Below the pieces are notes generated by a model. It searched no databases. It saw nothing but the letters and a program-made list of their open reading frames with translations, and had not been told where the DNA came from. The translations under genes and the position numbers were made by a program. A stretch of DNA of 64,000 nucleotides from Yamagishiella unicocca. Taxonomy: Eukaryota > Chlorophyta > Chlorophyceae > Chlamydomonadales > Volvocaceae. The stretch lies in assembly GCA_003116995.1 (NCBI GenBank), contig BDSL01000086.1, positions 413,375 through 477,374 on the forward strand, given 5' to 3'. This document shows positions 55,901-64,000 of this stretch, in pieces; position 1 is the first letter of the stretch; each line of letters starts with the position of its first letter.

Positions 55901-58900
55901 GCGGCGATCCCCAGAGGCGAATTTCGGTGGGGACGTTCCTTTCACCTAGTTATTGCTACCGTTAAGCTGCGTGCCCAAGAGCGAGGCCGATCGAAGGTTG
56001 CGAGAAGCCGATGCTGCCGATTGGCCGGACGTCCTCGTGCGGCGATCCCCAGAGGCGAATTTCGGTGGGGACGTTCCTTTCACCTAGTTATTGCTACCGT
56101 TAAGCTGCGTGCCCAAGAGCGAGGCCGATCGAAGGTTGCCGGAGAAGCCGATGCTTGCCGATTGGCCCGGACGTCCTCGTGCGGCGATCCCCAGAGGCGA
56201 ATTTCGGTGGGGACGTTCCTTTCACCTAGTTCTTGCTACCGTTAAGCTGCGTGCCCAAGAGCGAGGCCGATCGAAGGTTGCCGGAGAAGCCGATGCTTGC
56301 CGATTGGCCCGGACGTCCTCGTGCGGCGATCCCCAGAGGCGAATTTCGGTGGGGACGTTCCTTTCACCTAGTTCTTGCTACCGTTAAGCTGCGTGCCCAA
56401 GAGCGAGGCCGATCGAAGGTTGCCGGAGAAGCCGATGCTTGCCGATTGGCCCGGACGTCCTCGTGCGGCGATCCCCAGAGGCGAATTTCGGTGGGGACGT
56501 TCCTTTCACCTAGTTCTTGCTACCGTTAAGCTGCGTGCCCAAGAGCGAGGCCGATCGAAGGTTGCCGGAGAAGCCGATGCTAGCCGATTGGCCCGGACGT
56601 CCTCGTGCGGCGATCCCAGAGGCGAATTTCGGTGGGGACGTTCCTTTCACCTAGTTATTGCTACCGTTAAGCTGCGTGCCCAAGAGCGAGGCCGATCGAA
56701 GGTTGCCGCAGAAGCCGATGCTGCCGATTGGCCCGGACGTCCTCGTGCGGCGATCCCCAGAGGCGAATTTCGGTGGGGACGTTCCTTTCACCTAGTTATT
56801 GCTACCGTTAAGCTGCGTGCCCAAGAGCGAGGCCGATCGAAGGTTGCCGGAGAAGCCGATGCTAGCCGATTGGCCCGGACGTCCTCGTGCGGCGATCCCC
56901 AGAGGCAAATTTCGGTGGGGACGTTCTTTCACCTAGTTATTGCTACCGTTAAGCTGCGTGCCCAAGAGCGAGGCCGATCGAAGGTTGCCGCAGAAGCCGA
57001 TGCTAGCCGATTGGCCCGGACGTCCTCGTGCGGCGATCCCCAGAGGCAAATTTCGGTGGGGACGTTCTTTCACCTAGTTTTGCTACCGTTAAGCTGCGTG
57101 CCCAAGAGCGAGGCCGATCGAAGGTTGCCGGAGAAGCCGATGCTTGCCGATTGGCCCGGACGTCCTCGTGCGGCGATCCCCAGAGGCGAATTTCGGTGGG
57201 GACGTTCCTTTCACCTAGTTATTGCTACCGTTAAGCTGCGTGCCCAAGAGCGAGGCCGATCGAAGGTTGCCGGAGAAGCCGATGCTGCCGATTGGCCCGG
57301 ACGTCCTCGTGCGGCGATCCCCAGAGGCGAATTTCGGTGGGGACGTTCCTTTCACCTAGTTATTGCTACCGTTAAGCTGCGTGCCCAAGAGCGAGGCCGA
57401 TCGAAGGTTGCCGAGAAGCCGATGCTTGCCGATTGGCCCGGACGTCCTCGTGCGGCGATCCCAGAGGCGAATTTCGGTGGGGACGTTCCTTTCACCTAGT
57501 TTTGCTACCGTTAAGCTGCGTGCCCAAGAGCGAGGCCGATCGAAGGTTGCCGGAGAAGCCGATGCTAGCCGATTGGCCCGGACGTCCTCGTGCGGCGATC
57601 CCCAGAGGCAAATTTCGGTGGGGACGTTCTTTTCACCTAGTTATTGCTACCGTTAAGCTGCGTGCCCAAGAGCGAGGCCGATCGAAGGTTGCCGGAGAAG
57701 CCGATGCTTGCCGATTGGCCCGGACGTCCTCGTGCGGCGATCCCCAGAGGCGAATTTCGGTGGGGACGTTCCTTTCACCTAGTTATTGCTACCGTTAAGC
57801 TGCGTGCCCAAGAGCGAGGCCGATCGAAGGTTGCCGGAGAAGCCGATGCTTGCCGATTGGCCCGGACGTCCTCGTGCGGCGATCCCAGAGGCGAATTTCG
57901 GTGGGGACGTTCCTTTCACCTAGTTATTGCTACCGTTAAGCTGCGTGCCCAAGAGCGAGGCCGATCGAAGGTTGCCGGAGAAGCCGATGCTTGCCGATTG
58001 GCCCGGACGTCCTCGTGCGGCGATCCCCAGAGGCGAATTTCGGTGGGGACGTTCCTTTCACCTAGTTTTGCTACCGTTAAGCTGCGTGCCCAAGAGCGAG
58101 GCCGATCGAAGGTTGCCGGAGAAGCCGATGCTTGCCGATTGGCCCGGACGTCCTCGTGCGGCGATCCCCAGAGGCGAATTTCGGTGGGGACGTTCCTTTC
58201 ACCTAGTTATTGCTACCGTTAAGCTGCGTGCCCAAGAGCGAGGCCGATCGAAGGTTGCCGGAGAAGCCGATGCTTGCCGATTGGCCCGGACGTCCTCGTG
58301 CGGCGATCCCCAGAGGCGAATTTCGGTGGGGACGTTCCTTTCACCTAGTTATTGCTACCGTTAAGCTGCGTGCCCAAGAGCGAGGCCGATCAAGGTTGCC
58401 GGAGAAGCCGATGCTTGCCGATTGGCCCGGACGTCCTCGTGCGGCGATCCCGAGAGGCGAATTTCGGTGGGGACGTTCCTTTCACCTAGTTATTGCTACC
58501 GTTAAGCTGCGTGCCCAAGAGCGAGGCCGATCAATGGTTGCCGGAGAAGCGATGCTTGCCGATTGGCCCGGACGTCTCGTGCGGCGATCCCAGAGGCGAA
58601 TTTCGTGGGACGTTCTTTCACCGTTTAAGCTGCGTGCCCAAGAGCGAGGCCGATCGAGGTTGCCGGAGAAGCCGATGCTTGCCGATTGGCCCGGACGTCC
58701 TCGTGCGGCGATCCCGAGAGGCGAATTTCGGTGGGGACGTTCCTTTCACCTAGTTCTTGCTACCGTTAAGCTGCGTGCCCAAGAGCGAGGCCGATCAAGG
58801 TTGCCGGAGAAGCCGATGCTTGCCGATTGGCCCGGACGTCCTCGTGCGGCGATCCCGAGAGGCGAATTTCGGTGGGGACGTTCCTTTCACCTAGTTCTTG

Positions 58901-61900
58901 CTACCGTTAAGCTGCGTGCCCAAGAGCGAGGCCGATCGAAGGTTGCCGGAGAAGCCGATGCTTGCCGATTGGCCCGGACGTCCTCGTGCGGCGATCCCGA
59001 GAGGCGAATTTCGGTGGGGACGTTCCTTTCACCTAGTTCTTGCTACCGTTAAGCTGCGTGCCCAAGAGCGAGGCCGATCAATGGTTGCCGGAGAAGCCGA
59101 TGCTTGCCGATTGGCCCGGACGTCCTCGTGCGGCGATCCCGAGAGGCGAATTTCGGTGGGGACGTTCCTTTCACCTAGTTCTTGCTACCGTTAAGCTGCG
59201 TGCCCAAGAGCGAGGCCGATCGAAGGTTGCCGGAGAAGCCGATGCTTGCCGATTGGCCCGGACGTCCTCGTGCGGCGATCCCCGAGAGGCGAATTTCGGT
59301 GGGGACGTTCCTTTCACCTAGTTCTTGCTACCGTTAAGCTGCGTGCCCAAGAGCGAGGCCGATCGAAGGTTGCCGGAGAAGCCGATGCTTGCCGATTGGC
59401 CCGGACGTCCTCGTGCGGCGATCCCAGAGGCGAATTTCGGTGGGGACGTTCCTTTCACCTAGTTCTTGCTACCGTTAAGCTGCGTGCCCAAGAGCGAGGC
59501 CGATCGAAGGTTGCCGGAGAAGCCGATGCTGCCGATTGGCCCGGACGTCCTCGTGCGGCGATCCCCAGAGGCGAATTTCGGTGGGGACGTTCCTTTCACC
59601 TAGTTCTTGCTACCGTTAAGCTGCGTGCCCAAGAGCGAGGCCGATCGAAGGTTGCCGGAGAAGCCGATGCTTGCCGATTGGCCCGGACGTCCTCGTGCGG
59701 CGATCCCGAGAGGCGAATTTCGGTGGGGACGTTCCTTTCACCTAGTTTTGCTACCGTTAAGCTGCGTGCCCAAGAGCGAGGCCGATCGAAGGTTGCCGGA
59801 GAAGCCGATGCTGCCGATTGGCCCGGACGTCCTCGTGCGGCGATCCCGAGAGCGAATTTCGGTGGGGACGTTCTTTCACCTAGTTATTGCTACCGTTAAG
59901 CTGCGTGCCCAAGAGCGAGGCCGATCGAAGGTTGCCGGAGAAGCGATGCTTGCCGATTGGCCCGGACGTCCTCGTGCGGCGATCCCGAGAGGCGAATTTC
60001 GGTGGGGACGTTCCTTTCACCTAGTTCTTGCTACCGTTAAGCTGCGTGCCCAAGAGCGAGGCCGATCGAAGGTTGCCGGAGAAGCCGATGCTGCCGATTG
60101 GCCCGGACGTCCTCGTGCGGCGATCCCCAGAGGCGAATTTCGGTGGGGACGTTCCTTCACCTAGTTATTGCTACCGTTAAGCTGCGTGCCCAAGAGCGAG
60201 GCCGATCGAAGGTTGCCGCAGAAGCCGATGCTTGCCGATTGGCCCGGACGTCCTCGTGCGGCGATCCCAGAGGCGAATTTCGGTGGGGACGTTCCTTTCA
60301 CCAGTTCTTGCTACCGTTAAGCTGCGTGCCCAAGAGCGAGGCCGATCGAAGGTTGCCGGAGAAGCCGATGCTGCCGATTGGCCCGGACGTCCTCGTGCGG
60401 CGATCCCCAGGCGAATTTCGGTGGGGACGTTCCTTTCACCTAGTTATTGCTACCGTTAAGCTGCGTGCCCAAGAGCGAGGCCGATCGAAGGTTGCCGCAG
60501 AAGCCGATGCTAGCCGATTGGCCCGGACGTCCTCGTGCGGCGATCCCCAGAGGCAAATTTCGGTGGGGACGTTCGTTTCACCTAGTTATGCTACCGTTAA
60601 GCTGCGTGCACCAAAGCGAGGCGAGGGCCCGGCCGATCGAAGGGTTGCTGGGAGAAGCCGATGCTAGGCCGATTGGGCCCGGACGTCCTCGTGCGGCGAT
60701 CCCCAGAGAGCAAAATTTCGGTGGGGACGTTCTTTTCACCTAGTTATTGCTACCGTTAAGCTGCGTGCCAAGAGCCGAGGCCGATCGAAGGTTGCGGAGA
60801 AGCCGATGCTTGCCGATTGGCCCGGACGTCCTCGTGCGGCGATCCCCAGAGGCGAATTTCGGTGGGGACGTTCCTTTCACCTAGTTCTTGCTACCGTTAA
60901 GCTGCGTGCCCAAGAGCGAGGCCGATCGAAGGTTGCCGGAGAAGCCGATGCTTGCCGATTGGCCCGGACGTCCTCGTGCGGCGATCCCAGAGGCGAATTT
61001 CGGTGGGGACGTTCCTTTCACCTAGTTATTGCTACCGTTAAGCTGCGTGCCCAAGAGCGAGGCCGATCGAAGGTTGCCGGAGAAGCCGATGCTTGCCGAT
61101 TGGCCCGGACGTCCTCGTGCGGCAATCCCGAGAGGCGAATTTCGGTGGGGACGTTCCTTTCACCTAGTTATTGCTACCGTTAAGCTGCGTGCCCAAGAGC
61201 GAGGCCGATCAATGGTTGCCGGAGAAGCCGATGCTTGCCGATTGGCCCGGACGTCCTCGTGCGGCGATCCCCGAGAGGCGAATTTCGGTGGGGACGTTCC
61301 TTTCACCTAGTTATTGCTACCGTTAAGCTGCGTGCCCAAGAGCGAGGCCGATCAATGGTTGCCGGAGAAGCCGATGCTTGCCGATTGGCCCGGACGTCCT
61401 CGTGCGGCGATCCCGAGAGGCGAATTTCGGTGGGGACGTTCCTTTCACCTAGTTCTTGCTACCGTTAAGCTGCGTGCCCAAGAGCGAGGCCGATCAAGGT
61501 TGCCGGAGAAGCCGATGCTTGCCGATTGGCCCGGACGTCCTCGTGCGGCGATCCCGAGAGGCGAATTTCGGTGGGACGTTCCTTTCACCTAGTTCTTGCT
61601 ACCGTTAAGCTGCGTGCCCAAGAGCGAGGCCGATCAATGGTTGCCGAGAAGCGATGCTTGCCGATTGGCCCGGACGTCCTCGTGCGGCGATCCCGAGAGG
61701 CGAATTTCGGTGGGGACGTTCCTTTCACCTAGTTCTTGCTACCGTTAAGCTGCGTGCCCAAGAGCGAGGCCGATCGAAGGTTGCGGAGAAGCGATGCTTG
61801 CCGATTGGCCCGGACGTCCTCGTGCGGCGATCCCAGAGGCGAATTTCGGTGGGGACGTTCCTTTCACCTAGTTTTGCTACCGTTAAGCTGCGTGCCCAAG

Positions 61901-64000
61901 AGCGAGGCCGATCGAAGGTTGCCGGAGAAGCCGATGCTTGCCGATTGGCCCGGACGTCCTCGTGCGGCGATCCCAGAGGCGAATTTCGGTGGGGACGTTC
62001 CTTTCACCTAGTTATTGCTACCGTTAAGCTGCGTGCCCAAGAGCGAGGCCGATCGAAGGTTGCCGGAGAAGCGATGCTTGCCGATTGGCCCGGACGTCCT
62101 CGTGCGGCGATCCCGAGAGGCGAATTTCGGTGGGGACGTTCCTTTCACCTAGTTTGCTACCGTTAAGCTGCGTGCCCAAGAGCGAGGCCGATCGAAGGTT
62201 GCCGGAGAAGCCGATGCTTGCCGATTGGCCCGGACGTCCTCGTGCGGCGATCCCGAGAGGCGAATTTCGGTGGGGACGTTCCTTTCACCTAGTTCTTGCT
62301 ACCGTTAAGCTGCGTGCCCAAGAGCGAGGCCGATCGAAGGTTGCCGGAGAAGCCGATGCTTGCCGATTGGCCCGGACGTCCTCGTGCGGCGATCCCCAGA
62401 GGCGAATTTCGGTGGGGACGTTCCTTTCACCTAGTTATTGCTACCGTTAAGCTGCGTGCCCAAGAGCGAGGCCGATCGAAGGTTGCCGGAGAAGCCGATG
62501 CTTGCCGATTGGCCCGGACGTCCTCGTGCGGCGATCCCAGAGGCGAATTTCGGTGGGGACGTTCCTTTCACCTAGTTTGCTACCGTTAAGCTGCGTGCCC
62601 AAGAGCGAGGCCGATCGAAGGTTGCCGGAGAAGCCGATGCTTGCCGATTGGCCCGGACGTCCTCGTGCGGCGATCCCCAGAGGCGAATTTCGGTGGGGAC
62701 GTTCCTTTCACCTAGTTTATTGCTACCGTTAAGCTGCGTGCCCAAGAGCGAGGCCGATCGAAGGTTGCCGGAGAAGCCGATGCTTGCCGATTGGCCCGGA
62801 CGTCCTCGTGCGGCGATCCCCAGAGGCGAATTTCGGTGGGGACGTTCCTTTCACCTAGTTATTGCTACCGTTAAGCTGCGTGCCCAAGAGCGAGGCCGAT
62901 CGAAGGTTGCCGGAGAAGCCGATGCTTGCCGATTGGCCCGGACGTCCTCGTGCGGCGATCCCAGAGGCGAATTTCGGTGGGGACGTTCCTTTCACCTAGT
63001 TATTGCTACCGTTAAGCTGCGTGCCCAAGAGCGAGGCCGATCGAAGGTTGCCGGAGAAGCCGATGCTTGCCGATTGGCCCGGACGTCCTCGTGCGGCGAT
63101 CCCCAGAGGCGAATTTCGGTGGGGACGTTCCTTTCACCTAGTTATTGCTACCGTTAAGCTGCGTGCCCAAGAGCGAGGCCGATCGAAGGTTGCCGGAGAA
63201 GCCGATGCTTGCCGATTGGCCCGGACGTCCTCGTGCGGCGATCCCAGAGGCGAATTTCGGTGGGGACGTTCCTTTCACCTAGTTTGCTACCGTTAAGCTG
63301 CGTGCCCAAGAGCGAGGCCGATCGAAGGTTGCCGGAGAAGCCGATGCTTGCCGATTGGCCCGGACGTCCTCGTGCGGCGATCCCCAGAGGCGAATTTCGG
63401 TGGGGACGTTCCTTTCACCTAGTTATTGCTACCGTTAAGCTGCGTGCCCAAGAGCGAGGCCGATCGAAGGTTGCCGGAGAAGCCGATGCTTGCCGATTGG
63501 CCCGGACGTCCTCGTGCGGCGATCCCGAGAGGCGAATTTCGGTGGGGACGTTCCTTTCACCTAGTTATTGCTACCGTTAAGCTGCGTGCCCAAGAGCGAG
63601 GCCGATCGAAGGTTGCCGGAGAAGCCGATGCTTGCCGATTGGCCCGGACGTCCTCGTGCGGCGATCCCGAGAGGCGAATTTCGGTGGGACGTTCCTTTCA
63701 CCTAGTTATTGCTACCGTTAAGCTGCGTGCCCAAGAGCGAGGCCGATCGAAGGTTGCCGGAGAAGCCGATGCTTGCCGATTGGCCCGGACGTCCTCGTGC
63801 GGCGATCCCCAGAGGCGAATTTCGGTGGGGACGTTCCTTTCACCTAGTGTTGCTACCGTTAAGCTGCGTGCCCAAGAGCGAGGCCGATCGAAGGTTGCCG
63901 GAGAAGCCGATGCTTGCCGATTGGCCCGGACGTCCTCGTGCGGCGATCCCGAGAGGCGAATTTCGGTGGGGACGTTCCTTTCACCTAGTTCTTTGCTACC
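52947..64000. repeat. Satellite B, 142-bp tandem repeat, about 78 copies, continues past the window
   Basis: The consensus unit runs from TTGCTACCGTTAAGCTGCGT through GAGGCCGATCGAAGGTTGCC, GATTGGCCCGGACGTCCTCG and GCGAATTTCGGTGGGGACGT to CCTTTCACCTAGTT. The first 20 units (52972-55811) are exactly 142 bases each. Variable sites (CCGGAG/CCGCAG/CTGGAG, CTAGCC/CTTGCC, GCGAA/GCAAA/GACAA) repeat with a period of eight units (1136 bp) between 52972 and 55243. From about 55.8 kb small deletions become frequent, and CCCGAGAGG and GATCAATGG variants dominate 58.3-62.2 kb. As 142 is 1 modulo 3, the same 98-codon frame recurs in every unit; it is not a gene. Edge of array not reached. Confidence 0.97.

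Noticed and set aside
52972..63580. Dozens of similar 98-residue and longer open frames in satellite B
   Set aside because: The unit is 142 bases (1 modulo 3), so the same frame reopens in every unit and is closed by the same TAA two units later. Indels shift it freely without any sign of frame selection. It is repeat DNA, not a gene family.
51610..64000. CRISPR array
   Set aside because: Units are contiguous 142- and 158-base tandem copies without unique spacers, in a eukaryotic genome.

Overview
The window is nuclear DNA from a green alga of the Chlamydomonas/Volvox type (order Chlamydomonadales). The evidence is GC-rich genes with many short introns, long Gln/Pro/Ala/Gly-rich low-complexity proteins, TGTAA polyadenylation signals about 40-420 bases after most stops, and homologues of known Chlamydomonas genes (nitrate reductase, NADP-malate dehydrogenase, the dynein assembly factor PF13, the thylakoid protein TEF5/PSB33). 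Exon joins were accepted only when splice sites and reading phase agreed. No tRNA, rRNA or CRISPR locus was seen.

Layout. 1-4604 (+): nitrate reductase, 5' end cut by the window, 11 exons, two introns with GC donors. 4605-8062: no gene seen. 8063-10941 (-): plastid NADP-malate dehydrogenase. 12459-16429 (+): PF13/DNAAF2-like dynein assembly factor. 17107-19481 (+): small unknown gene. 21171-26209 (-): about 1162-residue low-complexity protein with four Cys pairs. 28747-30463 (-): TEF5/PSB33. 30646-33310 (-): leucine-rich-repeat protein with a C-terminal coiled coil. 33636-36008 (+): 185-residue protein with one N-terminal hydrophobic segment. 37975-45177 (-): 1985-residue Gln/Pro-rich protein with four RW[D/E/R] motifs resembling splicing-factor ULMs. 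46106-47593 (+): ribosomal protein eS10.

From about 48.5 kb to the end the sequence is repetitive. There is a 5'-truncated and broken Ty3/gypsy-type integrase with a C-terminal PHD finger (48540-50581), a polypurine tract and LTR start carrying a cluster of TGACAG(C/G)T palindromes (50905-51120), a roughly 158-bp hairpin satellite of about seven copies (51.6-52.7 kb), a palindrome-rich junction, and a 142-bp satellite of about 78 copies that runs off the right edge and shows an eight-unit higher-order repeat in its first 2.7 kb. This right flank looks like constitutive heterochromatin (pericentromeric, subtelomeric or an interstitial satellite block; the sequence does not decide which).

The genes are a mixture of nitrogen assimilation, chloroplast redox and photosystem functions, cilia assembly, RNA processing (inferred) and translation. 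No operon-like cooperation is expected. Two divergent pairs, 33310/33636 and 45177/46106, probably share promoter regions.
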